Positions 43,046 through 51,175 of a stretch of DNA of 58,045 nt are shown piece after piece. Under the pieces are notes generated by a model. The model ran no database searches. It worked only from the letters and a program-made list of their open reading frames with translations, and was not told where the DNA came from. How positions within the stretch are numbered: position 1 is the stretch's first letter; each line of letters starts with the position of its first letter. The stretch is from Nitrospira sp. CG24D (GTDB lineage Bacteria > Nitrospirota > Nitrospiria > Nitrospirales > Nitrospiraceae), in NCBI GenBank assembly GCA_002869855.2, contig NEWQ02000004.1, positions 23,040-81,084 of the forward strand, given 5' to 3'. Position numbers and translations under genes: made by a program.

Positions 43046-43074
43046 TTGCCGAGATCAGGCAAACCCGCTATACT
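43046..43074 (+). promoter_or_regulatory. Sigma70-type promoter for fbp, predicted leaderless
   Basis: TTGCCG, exactly 17 nt, then TATACT (5/6 matches to TATAAT). The expected transcription start (~43081) is three nt before the fbp ATG, and no Shine-Dalgarno sequence is present. Confidence 0.6.
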
Positions 43075-43083
43075 GCCTGCACT

Positions 43084-44088
43084 ATGGGCCAATTTCCCCT
43101 TACATTAAGCCGCTTTATCATCCGCAGTCAGGCCGAGCACCCGGGTGCGACCGGTGAATTTTCCAGCCTGCTGAGTCAGATCGGACTCGTCGGGAAAGTC
43201 ATCGCTCATGATCTGCGACGCGCCGGTCTGATCAACATCCTTGGCACAACCGGTGAAACTAATGTGCAAGGCGAAACCGTCAAGAAGCTGGACGAGATTG
43301 CCAATGATACATTTCTCCGCGCGTTCCAGGGCGACGGTTTGGTCTGTGCGTTAGGTTCTGAGGAAATGGAGCAGATGGTCTCTCTGCCTGAGAATTGGCC
43401 TCAGGGGAAGTACATGCTGCTCTTCGACCCTCTCGATGGTTCGTCCAATACAGACTGCAATATGCCCCTGGGCTCGATTTTCTCCGTATTGAAGTATACG
43501 CGGGCCGACCGCCCACCGACGGAGGGTGATCTGCTGAAAAAAGGGGTTGAGCAGGTTGCCGCCGGGTACCTGCTGTTCGGGTCCAGCACGATGCTGGTGT
43601 ATACCGCCGGACATGGCGTGCATGGGTTTACCCTTGATCCCGGTATCGGGGAATACTTGCTCTCGCATGAGCGCATGCAGATTCCCGAGCGAGGGAAAGT
43701 CTATGCGGTGAACGAGGGCAATCGTCACAAGTGGACTCCCGGCATGCAGAGGTATATCGAGTTTCTTAAGACCCCGGACAAAGCTACCGGCCGGCCGTAC
43801 AGTGGTCGATATTCGGGGTGCCTGGTCGCAGACGTGCATCGCATCCTGCTTGGTGGAGGTGTATACCTCTATCCGGGCGAAGTGGATAAGCCGGAAGGCA
43901 AGCTGCGGCTCCTCTACGAAGCTAATCCGTTGGGCCTGGTGGTGGAACAGGCCGGAGGGCGAGCCTCTACCGGTACGATGCGAATTCTTGATATCGAGCC
44001 GAAAAAACTTCACCAGCGGGTTCCCTTGATTATCGGCAGTCGGGACGATGTCGAGACCGTCGAAGCCTTTACTCAGGGCCGGGCGTAG
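43084..44088 (+). CDS. fbp: Fructose-1,6-bisphosphatase class I
   Basis: The 334-residue protein is a clear type I FBPase: FPLTLSRFIIRSQAEHPGATGE at the start, GTTGETNVQGETVKKLD, FDPLDGSSNTDCNMPLGSIF (the Mg-binding DPLDGSS loop, ~114-120) and GNRHKW, then YSGRYSGCLVADVHRILLGGG for the sugar phosphate. It hydrolyses fructose-1,6-bisphosphate to fructose-6-phosphate in gluconeogenesis, feeding hexose phosphate to ManB/ManC and RmlA. The ATG matches the start of the family's N-terminus; there is no ribosome site and the promoter abuts the start. The class I aldolase gene follows. Confidence 0.95.
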   Translation: MGQFPLTLSRFIIRSQAEHPGATGEFSSLLSQIGLVGKVIAHDLRRAGLINILGTTGETNVQGETVKKLDEIANDTFLRAFQGDGLVCALGSEEMEQMVSLPENWPQGKYMLLFDPLDGSSNTDCNMPLGSIFSVLKYTRADRPPTEGDLLKKGVEQVAAGYLLFGSSTMLVYTAGHGVHGFTLDPGIGEYLLSHERMQIPERGKVYAVNEGNRHKWTPGMQRYIEFLKTPDKATGRPYSGRYSGCLVADVHRILLGGGVYLYPGEVDKPEGKLRLLYEANPLGLVVEQAGGRASTGTMRILDIEPKKLHQRVPLIIGSRDDVETVEAFTQGRA

Positions 44089-44126
44089 CGCGCATTTTTC
44101 ACGTCATTTTCTCCGGGAGGATTGTC

Positions 44127-45050
44127 ATGGCAGATCGAGTACGGGAAATTCTCAGTTGGTATGAAAGTGATAATGCCGGCACGAAGGCGAATCTGGCGCG
44201 CATGCTGCGCCATGGCAAGCTGGCCGGAACCGGCAAGCTTGTGATCCTGCCGGTCGATCAGGGATTCGAGCATGGGCCAGCCCGCAGTTTCGCGCCGAAC
44301 CCGGCTGGTTATAATCCCCACTATCATTTTCAGCTCGGGATCGATGCGGGATGTAATGCCTATGCCGCGCCGTTGGGATTTTTGGAAGCGGGTGCCAGCC
44401 ACTTTGCGGGCCAGATTCCATTGATTCTCAAGTTGAACAACCACGATGTGTTGCATGATGAGAAAGATCCGTTGCCGTCCGTGACGAGCAGCGTGAGGGA
44501 TGCTTTGCGGTTAGGCTGTGCAGCCGTGGGATTTACCATTTATCCGGGGTCGGCCCATTGCAATGCCATGTATGAGCAATTGCGAGCCATTACGGAAGAG
44601 GCCAAGGCTTCCGGTCTGGCGGTCGTCGTCTGGTCCTATCCGCGGGGGTCTTCGCTCAGCAAAGAAGGTGAAACGGCGATGGATGTCGGGGCCTATGCGG
44701 CACAGATCGCCGCACAGCTTGGTGCTCACATCATCAAGGTCAAGTTACCGACTGCCCACCTCGAACAGGCGGCAGCCAAGAAGGTCTACGAGGCGACCCA
44801 AATCCCGATCAAGACTTTGGTAGAGCGTGTGAAGCATGTGGTGCAGAGTTCGTTCGATGGCCGCCGCATCGTGATCTTCTCCGGCGGCGCCAAGAGCGAG
44901 GACAAGAACGTGTTCGATGAAGCCCGGGCCATTCGGGACGGCGGCGGATTCGGCAGCATCATTGGGCGAAACTCCTTCCAGCGTCCGAAGGAGGAGGCAG
45001 TGAAATTTCTCCACACGATCATGGGGATTTATTCCGGAGACACTCAATAA
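44127..45050 (+). CDS. fbaB: Class I fructose-bisphosphate aldolase, DhnA/FbaB (archaeal) type
   Basis: The 307-residue protein matches the DhnA-type class I aldolase: VILPVDQGFEHGPARSF, NYNAYAAPLGFLEAG-like CNAYAAPLGFL, then the Schiff-base Lys in HIIKVKLPTAH (~204-206) and FSGGAKSED for phosphate. It makes or cleaves fructose-1,6-bisphosphate without metal. GGGAGGA precedes the ATG. Next to FBPase it forms a gluconeogenic pair, useful in an organism that fixes CO2 and must make all sugars. Confidence 0.94.
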   Translation: MADRVREILSWYESDNAGTKANLARMLRHGKLAGTGKLVILPVDQGFEHGPARSFAPNPAGYNPHYHFQLGIDAGCNAYAAPLGFLEAGASHFAGQIPLILKLNNHDVLHDEKDPLPSVTSSVRDALRLGCAAVGFTIYPGSAHCNAMYEQLRAITEEAKASGLAVVVWSYPRGSSLSKEGETAMDVGAYAAQIAAQLGAHIIKVKLPTAHLEQAAAKKVYEATQIPIKTLVERVKHVVQSSFDGRRIVIFSGGAKSEDKNVFDEARAIRDGGGFGSIIGRNSFQRPKEEAVKFLHTIMGIYSGDTQ

Positions 45051-45090
45051 CTGCTCTGTCGGCGATTCATTGGACGAAGGTAGAAGCACC

Positions 45091-46629
45091 ATGGAAACAC
45101 CCAATCAGAAGCCTGGATCAAGCCGCAGCTGGATGGTTGCCGCTGTGCTGCTCACGGCGGGGATGATCATCGGGTTTGTGGTGGCATCTGATCTAGGATG
45201 GCTCTCGAACGGCCATGCCGTTCCGGATAGCGGGGTTGCCCCGCTGGTCAGGCCGGTCGCCACCGCTCCGCAGCCTGTCTTGCCGGGGATGGGGAGCCAG
45301 ACGTTTGTCGAGATCGCCAAAGCGGTCAAGCCGGCGGTGGTCAACATTTATGCGACCAAGAGCGGCAAGGGTGACGGCGCTCATGCCACGCCGTTTGAGG
45401 ATCCGTTTTTCCGCAAGTTTTTCGGGGAAGAATTTTTCCGTCGGTTTGAACAGCAGCAGCCCAAAGAAAAGAAGGAACGCGGTTTGGGTTCAGGCGTCAT
45501 CGTTGAGTCGAACGGCCTGATTATCACGAATAACCATGTCGTCGGCAAGGCCGATGAAATTCGGGTGACGCTGTCGGATAAGCGCGAGTTCAAAGCCAAG
45601 CTGATCGGGACCGATCCCAAGACCGACATCGCGGTCGTCAAGATTGAAGCGACCAACCTTCCGACGGTGGCTTGGGCCGACTCCGATCTGTTGGAAGTCG
45701 GTGAGTTTGTGCTGGCGGTGGGCAATCCGTTCGGCCTCACTCAGACCGTCACGCTGGGAATCGTCAGCGCGTTAGGGCGAGCGGCGGGGATCGCGGAGTA
45801 CGAAGACTTTATTCAAACCGATGCGGCGATCAATCCCGGAAACTCAGGCGGCGCGCTCGTAAATGTGCGCGGTGAGTTAGCGGGAATCAATACCGCCATT
45901 TTCAGTCAGAGCGGCGGCAACATGGGGATCGGGTTTTCAGTGCCCAGTAACATGGCCCGCTCAATCATGGATCAGCTGGTGAAGACCGGGAAGGTCGTCC
46001 GTGGCTGGTTGGGTGTGTCGATTCAGGAGTTGACGCCGGAATTGGCGAAACAGTTCGGCGTGGCCGACACCAAGGGCGTGCTGGTCAGCGATGTGATGGA
46101 TGACAGCCCAGCAAAGAAAGCCGGGGTGGAGCGCGCCGATGTGATCGTGGAATATGACGGAAAGCCGATGGATTCTCCCACCCATCTGCGGAACGCGGTG
46201 GCGCAGACGCCGGTGGGGAAGAAGGTGTCCGTCAAGTTGATCCGTGAGAAGAAGCCGAAAACGATCGACCTGGCCATCGTCGAGCAGCCGAAATCCATGA
46301 CGCAATCGGGGGAGGAGGAGTCGGCTGAAACGGCGGCGCCAACCGGGATACTGTCCGATCTGGACGTGCGGGAGCTGACCGACGAAGTGGCCGGCCGGTA
46401 CGGAATGAAGTCCAGCGAGCGCGGAGCCGTGGTGGTACGGGTGAAGCCTGGTGGCACTGCCGAGGAAACCGGTGTTCGGGAAGGCGATCTGATTATCGAG
46501 ATCAATCGGCAGCCGGTGACATCTCTGAAGACGTACGAGCGTATTGCGGCCAAGTTGCCGAAAGACGAGGCCGTGCTTATGCTGTTGAAGCGGCAGGGAC
46601 GGACGATTTATCTGACGCTTCGTCCATGA
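45091..46629 (+). CDS. degP: DegP/HtrA-family periplasmic serine endoprotease
   Basis: The 512-residue protease has an N-terminal membrane/signal segment (WMVAAVLLTAGMIIGFVVA, ~12-30), a trypsin-like domain with catalytic His149 (NNHVV), Asp179 (TDIAVV) and Ser252 (GNSGG), and two PDZ domains (about 280-375 with RGWLGVSIQEL, and 400-510 with GAVVVRVKPGGTAEE). It degrades or refolds damaged envelope proteins. ATG at 45091 is preferred to a TTG at 45070 because it starts the protein just before the signal. The location beside FBA seems unrelated in function. Confidence 0.95.
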   Translation: METPNQKPGSSRSWMVAAVLLTAGMIIGFVVASDLGWLSNGHAVPDSGVAPLVRPVATAPQPVLPGMGSQTFVEIAKAVKPAVVNIYATKSGKGDGAHATPFEDPFFRKFFGEEFFRRFEQQQPKEKKERGLGSGVIVESNGLIITNNHVVGKADEIRVTLSDKREFKAKLIGTDPKTDIAVVKIEATNLPTVAWADSDLLEVGEFVLAVGNPFGLTQTVTLGIVSALGRAAGIAEYEDFIQTDAAINPGNSGGALVNVRGELAGINTAIFSQSGGNMGIGFSVPSNMARSIMDQLVKTGKVVRGWLGVSIQELTPELAKQFGVADTKGVLVSDVMDDSPAKKAGVERADVIVEYDGKPMDSPTHLRNAVAQTPVGKKVSVKLIREKKPKTIDLAIVEQPKSMTQSGEEESAETAAPTGILSDLDVRELTDEVAGRYGMKSSERGAVVVRVKPGGTAEETGVREGDLIIEINRQPVTSLKTYERIAAKLPKDEAVLMLLKRQGRTIYLTLRP

Positions 46630-46771
46630 TGCGCGAGGGGCGGATTCTGTCTCGCCGATGTCATTAAGAAAATAGTTGAGGGGACAGGGGCGGACGATGC
46701 ATCGCAAATTCCGCCCATGAAATGGTGAGAGGGTGCCCGGAGGGGCGCCATGAGGGAGAGGGGGTTCCGGT

Positions 46772-47797
46772 ATGGTATCGCGAGCCATATTCATCCTTCT
46801 CAGTGGGCTGGCGGGCATGGTCTTGTTCTTGCGGGCCGAGAATGCCACCGGCGCGTTCTGGTTGTACGGGTTCGGGATCGGGGCGGTCACCGGTGGGCTG
46901 ATTGTCGTCGGTGAATACGCATTACGAACATTGTCATTCGGTATCATTGTCGGTGCGACGGCAGGTCTGGCAGTCGGGCTTTTGATGACCGGGCTGGTCG
47001 AGTGGGTTGGCGGTGAAATCTTCGATGTGCAGACCTTCCTCTTTCACATCGGCGGACTGGTGTTTCTTCTCGGGTTTCCCTATCTGGGCTTGGTGATGGG
47101 GGCGCGATTCGGACAGGAACAGATTCCATCGTCTCAGCCCCGGTCGACCGATCTCTCCGGCAGTTCGAATAGTCTCAAAGTACTCGATACCAGCGTTATC
47201 ATCGATGGTCGTGTCGCGGACCTGTGTGAGACGGGTTTTCTGGAAGGCACGTTTTTCGTTCCGCAGTTCATCCTGCACGAATTACAGCATATCGCGGACT
47301 CGTCGGACTCCCTGAAGCGCGCCCGCGGCCGCCGTGGACTTGATATTCTTAATAAAATTCAGAAAATGGCGGATATCGATGTGCAGGTTGTGGAAGAAGA
47401 CTTCCCGAATGTGAAGGAGGTCGATGCGAAGCTGGTCGTCTTTGCCAAGAAAAAGGGCGCGCGCATCATGACGAATGATTTGAACCTGAATAAAGTGGCT
47501 GAACTGCAGGGCGTCCGTGTCCTCAATATCAACGAGCTCTGTAACGCACTGCGGCCTGTCGTATTGCCGGGAGAGACCATCCGGGTCTTTGTCTTGAAGG
47601 AAGGCAAAGAAGCCGGCCAGGGCGTGGCCTACCTCGACGACGGCACGATGATTGTCGTGGACAATGCCCGGCGGTGCATTGGCCGCAATGTCGACGTCGT
47701 CGTGACCAGCGTGTTGCAGACGACCGCCGGACGGATGATTTTTACCCGGTTGAAAGAAGATGCCGAGCGAGAGGAGTTACAAGTCGCTCGTGGATAG
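46772..47797 (+). CDS. PIN/TRAM-domain membrane protein (YacL family)
   Basis: The 341-residue protein has four N-terminal membrane helices (within about 1-118), a PIN nuclease domain ([15 protein letters not shown] with Asp, [32 protein letters not shown]) and a C-terminal TRAM domain ([12 protein letters not shown] to [14 protein letters not shown]). The layout is that of Bacillus YacL, a proposed membrane-anchored RNase. As in Bacillus, ispD and ispF follow. The ispD start lies inside its end. The 142-nt upstream gap holds a short GC-rich hairpin but no clear promoter. Confidence 0.92.
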   Translation: MVSRAIFILLSGLAGMVLFLRAENATGAFWLYGFGIGAVTGGLIVVGEYALRTLSFGIIVGATAGLAVGLLMTGLVEWVGGEIFDVQTFLFHIGGLVFLLGFPYLGLVMGARFGQEQIPSSQPRSTDLSGSSNSLKVLDTSVIIDGRVADLCETGFLEGTFFVPQFILHELQHIADSSDSLKRARGRRGLDILNKIQKMADIDVQVVEEDFPNVKEVDAKLVVFAKKKGARIMTNDLNLNKVAELQGVRVLNINELCNALRPVVLPGETIRVFVLKEGKEAGQGVAYLDDGTMIVVDNARRCIGRNVDVVVTSVLQTTAGRMIFTRLKEDAEREELQVARG

Positions 47798-48506
47798 ACG
47801 TGTGGTCGCGGTCGTCCCTGCAGCCGGCAAAGGCTTGCGGATGGGCGGCTCAGTTCCGAAGCAGTTCCTCGCATTAGGCGGTGAGCCGCTTGTCGTCCAT
47901 TCGTTGCGTGTCCTGCAATCTTCCCCCTGTATCGATCAGATCATCCTCGCCGTCCCGCAGGCGGATCTGGACTACTGTCTGAACGATCTGGCTGTGCGGT
48001 ACGGGTTTTCGAAAATCACCAAAGTGGTTGCGGGCGGACGAGAACGGCAGGATTCCGTTCGGCAGGCCCTCGAACATGTTCCGGATGAGACGGAAATCGT
48101 TGTCGTTCACGATGCGGTCCGGCCGTTTCTTACCGAGAAAATGGTTGCGGAGGTAGTAGCGGCGGCGCGACAGCATGGCGGGGCGATCATCGCGCTTCCC
48201 ATGCGCGACACGGTGAAGCAGGTTGGGTCTGAGCATCGCATCGAACGCACCGTCGATCGTCAGCCGTTATGGCTGGCGCAGACGCCGCAGGCATTCCGGT
48301 TTGCCTGGTTACAAACGGCTCACCGCAAGGCGCATGCGGAATCAGTCCATGCGACGGACGACGCCTTTCTCTTTGAATGGGTCGGCCATCCCGTGGTCGT
48401 CGTGGAAGGCAGCGGAGAAAACATCAAAGTGACGCGACCGGAAGATATGGTGATCGGGGAAGCAATTTGGGGCTCCCGTACGGCCGCGCGTCTGGGAGAA
48501 TCCTAA
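47760..48506 (+). CDS. ispD: 2-C-methyl-D-erythritol 4-phosphate cytidylyltransferase
   Basis: The protein (248 residues from ATG 47760, 238 from GTG 47790) has the CTP-binding [25 protein letters not shown] motif, [10 protein letters not shown] and [10 protein letters not shown]; it is the third enzyme of the MEP isoprenoid pathway. The ATG overlaps the PIN/TRAM gene by 38 nt; the GTG at 47790 would shorten this and gives a more typical N-terminus ([10 protein letters not shown]). Followed by ispF with a one-base TAATG overlap. Confidence 0.93.
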   Translation: MPSERSYKSLVDRRVVAVVPAAGKGLRMGGSVPKQFLALGGEPLVVHSLRVLQSSPCIDQIILAVPQADLDYCLNDLAVRYGFSKITKVVAGGRERQDSVRQALEHVPDETEIVVVHDAVRPFLTEKMVAEVVAAARQHGGAIIALPMRDTVKQVGSEHRIERTVDRQPLWLAQTPQAFRFAWLQTAHRKAHAESVHATDDAFLFEWVGHPVVVVEGSGENIKVTRPEDMVIGEAIWGSRTAARLGES

Positions 48507-48991
48507 TGGCAACGAAGATTCGCGTGGGTTGTGGGTATGACGTGCATCCCCTGGGGGCGGGGCGGAAATTAATTTTGGGCGGTATCGAGGTGCCGCACTC
48601 CAAAGGGCTCATGGGCCATTCCGATTCCGATGTCCTGGTCCATGCGGTGTGCGACGCTTTGCTCGGTGCGGTGGGCGAAGGGGATTTGGGCCGGCACTAT
48701 CCCAGCTCCGACCAGAAGTACAAAGGGATCTCCAGCCTCAAGCTCCTTGAAGATGTGATGGGGAAGTTGAGGGAGAAGGGCTATCGGGTCGTCAATGTCG
48801 ATACTATCATTGTGGCCCAAGCTCCACGCTTGAGCGCCTTCCTCGCCGCCATGCAGAAACAGATGGCGCAGGTCATGGGGATCGATGCCGATCAAGTTAA
48901 CGTGAAAGTGAAGAGCGGCGAAGGCCTTGATGCAGTAGGACGGGAAGAAGGCATGCATGCCCATGCCGTCTGTTTGATTGAGGCTGTGTGA
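48506..48991 (+). CDS. ispF: 2-C-methyl-D-erythritol 2,4-cyclodiphosphate synthase
   Basis: The 161-residue protein has the IspF zinc-site motifs GYDVHPLG (Asp and His), the GHSDSDVLVHAVCDALLGA block, and the terminal GMHAHAVCLIE. It cyclises CDP-ME-2-phosphate in the MEP pathway. The true start is the ATG at 48506, overlapping the ispD stop; an upstream in-frame extension to 48377 lies inside ispD. Confidence 0.95.
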   Translation: MATKIRVGCGYDVHPLGAGRKLILGGIEVPHSKGLMGHSDSDVLVHAVCDALLGAVGEGDLGRHYPSSDQKYKGISSLKLLEDVMGKLREKGYRVVNVDTIIVAQAPRLSAFLAAMQKQMAQVMGIDADQVNVKVKSGEGLDAVGREEGMHAHAVCLIEAV

Positions 48992-49011
48992 CTGCCGTAG
49001 GATAGCGCACG

Positions 49012-49662
49012 ATGCTGAAATCCATTCGACAGGATCTCCAGGCCGTGTTCGATCGGGACCCGGCGGCCACCAGCCGGCTGGAGGTTATTCTGACCTACGC
49101 CGGTTTCCATGCGCTGCTCATCTATCGAATCGCCCATTGGTTGAAATTGTACGGCGTGCCGTTTGTGCCGCGAGCCCTGTCCCAGCTGGCCCGTTGGCTG
49201 ACCGGCATTGAAATTCATCCGTCTGCCAAGATCGGCACAGGGTTTTTCATCGATCACGGGATGGGCGTCGTGATCGGCGAAACGGCCGAGGTCGGCGATT
49301 ACGTCACGCTCTTTCAGGGGGTCACGCTCGGCGGAACCGGGAAAGAGCGAGGGAAACGGCATCCGACGCTGGGCAATCACGTGGTTGTCGGCGCCGGGGC
49401 CAAGATTCTCGGCGGCATCAAAATCGGCGACAACGTCAAGATCGGTGCGAATTCCGTCGTCATCAAAAACGTCCCGCCCAACTCCACCGTCATTGGGGTA
49501 CCGGCCCGTGTCATCAAGACGCAGGGCGAGAGGCTTCCCGATGTGACGATGGATCAAACCAACCTTCCCGATCCCATCAGCGACCGGTTCGCAGCGCTTG
49601 AACAGGAGTTGATCGAACTCCGCAAGAAGCTCGAACAGCGCGACTCCCAGCTGCCGTTCTAG
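49012..49662 (+). CDS. cysE: Serine O-acetyltransferase
   Basis: The 216-residue protein is a short CysE: an N-terminal helical region ([15 protein letters not shown]) and a left-handed beta-helix with the catalytic [17 protein letters not shown] motif, [17 protein letters not shown] and GVPARVIK. It makes O-acetylserine for cysteine synthesis. In Bacillus, cysE follows ispD-ispF and gltX, so this order is conserved apart from the missing gltX. A hairpin repeat starts two nt after its stop. Confidence 0.95.
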   Translation: MLKSIRQDLQAVFDRDPAATSRLEVILTYAGFHALLIYRIAHWLKLYGVPFVPRALSQLARWLTGIEIHPSAKIGTGFFIDHGMGVVIGETAEVGDYVTLFQGVTLGGTGKERGKRHPTLGNHVVVGAGAKILGGIKIGDNVKIGANSVVIKNVPPNSTVIGVPARVIKTQGERLPDVTMDQTNLPDPISDRFAALEQELIELRKKLEQRDSQLPF

Positions 49663-49663
49663 C

Positions 49664-49787
49664 AGGGTGCTGAAAAAGGCCGCCAGCGGCGTTCTCGGCT
49701 CATCAAAATCCTCAATGTACCCCTGAGGGTACGCCTCCGGTTTCGATTCGCCTGCGGCCTTGCTGGACAGCCTTTTTGAGCATCCTG
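49664..49787. repeat. Long imperfect inverted repeat (~124 bp, REP/MITE-like)
   Basis: The ends form an almost perfect inverted repeat: the left arm CAGGGTGCTGAAAAAGGCCG pairs with the reverse complement of the right end (CAGGATGCTCAAAAAGGCTG). The centre holds a 6-bp stem GTACCC-CTGA-GGGTAC. It lies between convergent cysE and psiF genes. The rest of this 355-nt intergenic stretch (49788-50017) has no supportable gene, but contains a strong hairpin at 49983-50008. A partial copy lies at 58008-58045. Confidence 0.85.
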
Positions 49788-49982
49788 TGGTAATTGTGGT
49801 TCCAACATCGCAGGAAATACTCTCGCCACATTTTCGCGCGCGCCGAGTTTTTCAGAAGCCTGCTAGCCCTTCCGTTGCAGTGTCATTTTCAATTCGGGTA
49901 TGCAGAACTCTATGCGCTGGTCGCATGGAGGAAGACGACTCGTTGTCAGATGAATTGGCAGAATAAATCAGAAAGGGTGGAA

Positions 49983-50008
49983 TCCGGCGCGGCGGGAGCC
50001 GCGCCGGA
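49983..50008 (-). terminator. Intrinsic terminator candidate after psiF
   Basis: An 11-bp perfect stem (TCCGGCGCGGC / GCCGCGCCGGA) with a GGGA loop lies 10 nt beyond the psiF stop on the minus strand. On that strand it is followed by a T-containing but imperfect tract, so efficiency is uncertain. Confidence 0.6.
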
Positions 50009-50017
50009 GTATCGCTG

Positions 50018-50329
50018 CTAGTTCGATAGACAGGTACTCATGAATTTCTTCCGCTCGTCGCCCTTCAAGGTCTTCTCGCCTGCCTCTTTATTGCACGCCT
50101 TCATCTTCTCCTGCTGAGCCGTTTTCGCGCTCTTCGCCGGCTTGGCAGAGAGGCATTCCTTCATAAACACCTTCCGTTCGTCGCCTTTTCCTTCACCCAA
50201 TCCCTTCTCGTTCGCTTCCTTGCTGCACGTCGCCATCTTGTTCTGCTGGCCGGCGGCTTCGCTGGCTACGGGGGCCAGGGTGATGGCGGCCATAAAGAGT
50301 GAGAGGACGACCAGGCTGGCAATCTTCAT
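50018..50329 (-). CDS. PsiF-repeat small exported protein
   Basis: The 103-residue protein has a signal peptide (MKIASLVVLSLFMAAITLAPVASEA) and two PsiF repeats: CSKEANEKGLGEGKGDERK with a following FMKECLS, and CNKEAGEKTLKGDERKKFMSTCLS. In E. coli PsiF is induced by phosphate starvation; the function is unknown. The cysteine pairs in each repeat may form disulfides after export. AGGAG precedes the ATG on the minus strand and a promoter-like pair lies upstream. Confidence 0.9.
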   Translation of the reverse strand: MKIASLVVLSLFMAAITLAPVASEAAGQQNKMATCSKEANEKGLGEGKGDERKVFMKECLSAKPAKSAKTAQQEKMKACNKEAGEKTLKGDERKKFMSTCLSN

Positions 50330-50370
50330 GGTGATGCTCCTTGTGTGAGATGGTGAAGGATCGACGACGC

Positions 50371-50399
50371 ACTATACCAAAATGCTTAGTGGTTGTCTG
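50371..50399 (-). promoter_or_regulatory. Sigma70-like promoter for psiF
   Basis: On the minus strand: CAGACA, a 17-nt spacer and TATAGT (5/6 matches to TATAAT), about 40 nt before the psiF start. No obvious Pho box was recognised. Confidence 0.5.
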
Positions 50400-50418
50400 T
50401 AAGTGGTGGCCCTAAGGC

Positions 50419-51153
50419 TCAGTAGTCGACCCGGATAAGGCAGAGTCCCTGGGGAGGTGCGGTTTTGCCGGCTGCGCACCGGGAATGGGCGGCGAGGATG
50501 GCAGGGAAGCTGGTGGGGTCGCGCTTGCCCTGGCCGACTTCGACTAATGTGCCGACAAGGCTGCGGACCATCTGCTTTAAAAACCGGTCGGCATAGGCTT
50601 CGATGCGGAGTTCGTGGCCCTCACGAATCACGACGAGGCGTTGGAGGTGGCAGACCGGATCTTCGTTTTCGGTCGGTTGAGTTTCGAACGAGGAAAAGTC
50701 GTGTGAGCCGATGAGATACAGGGCAGCCTGGTTCATCGCCGCATCATCCAACGGTTTGTAGACATGCCAGAGCGACTGCCGACCCAGCGCGGGACGGGGA
50801 GAACGGTTGAGGATCCGGTATTGGTAGAGTTTGCCCTTGGCTTTATAGCGGGCATGAAACTCCGAGGGAGGAAAGTCGACGGCGCGGACTGAGATATCGG
50901 AAGGAAGATGGGCGTTCAACGCCATCGTCCATTCATAGGCCGTCATGTCCCGATCGATGCGAAAGCTGACGACTTGTCCCAGCGCGTGTACGCCGGCATC
51001 GGTGCGCCCGGCAGCGACGATGGAAATCGTCTGTTGCGTCACGCTCTTGATCGCGGTTTCGACGGCCTCTTGAATCGTGGGTTGATTGAGTTGACGCTGC
51101 CAGCCGGCGTATTGCGTTCCCTCATATTCGAGCGTGAGTTTGATAGTCGGCAT
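50419..51153 (-). CDS. truA: tRNA pseudouridine(38-40) synthase
   Basis: The 244-residue protein is TruA: KLTLEYEGTQYAGWQRQ at the start, the catalytic Asp52 in AAGRTDAGVHALGQ, and QMVRSLVGTLVEVGQGK near the C-terminus. It isomerises uridines 38-40 in the tRNA anticodon arm. Same strand as, and 22 nt downstream of, the amidase gene, so they may form an operon. Confidence 0.95.
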   Translation of the reverse strand: MPTIKLTLEYEGTQYAGWQRQLNQPTIQEAVETAIKSVTQQTISIVAAGRTDAGVHALGQVVSFRIDRDMTAYEWTMALNAHLPSDISVRAVDFPPSEFHARYKAKGKLYQYRILNRSPRPALGRQSLWHVYKPLDDAAMNQAALYLIGSHDFSSFETQPTENEDPVCHLQRLVVIREGHELRIEAYADRFLKQMVRSLVGTLVEVGQGKRDPTSFPAILAAHSRCAAGKTAPPQGLCLIRVDY

Positions 51154-51175
51154 AGTGTGCCGGGAGTGTAGCGTC

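Noticed and set aside
45961..46947. 328-codon minus-strand open frame opposite degP and the following gap
   Set aside because: Pro/Arg/His-rich translation without domains; antisense shadow of degP.
49760..49966. 68-codon open frame after cysE
   Set aside because: It begins inside the hairpin repeat and has no ribosome site or recognisable motif.
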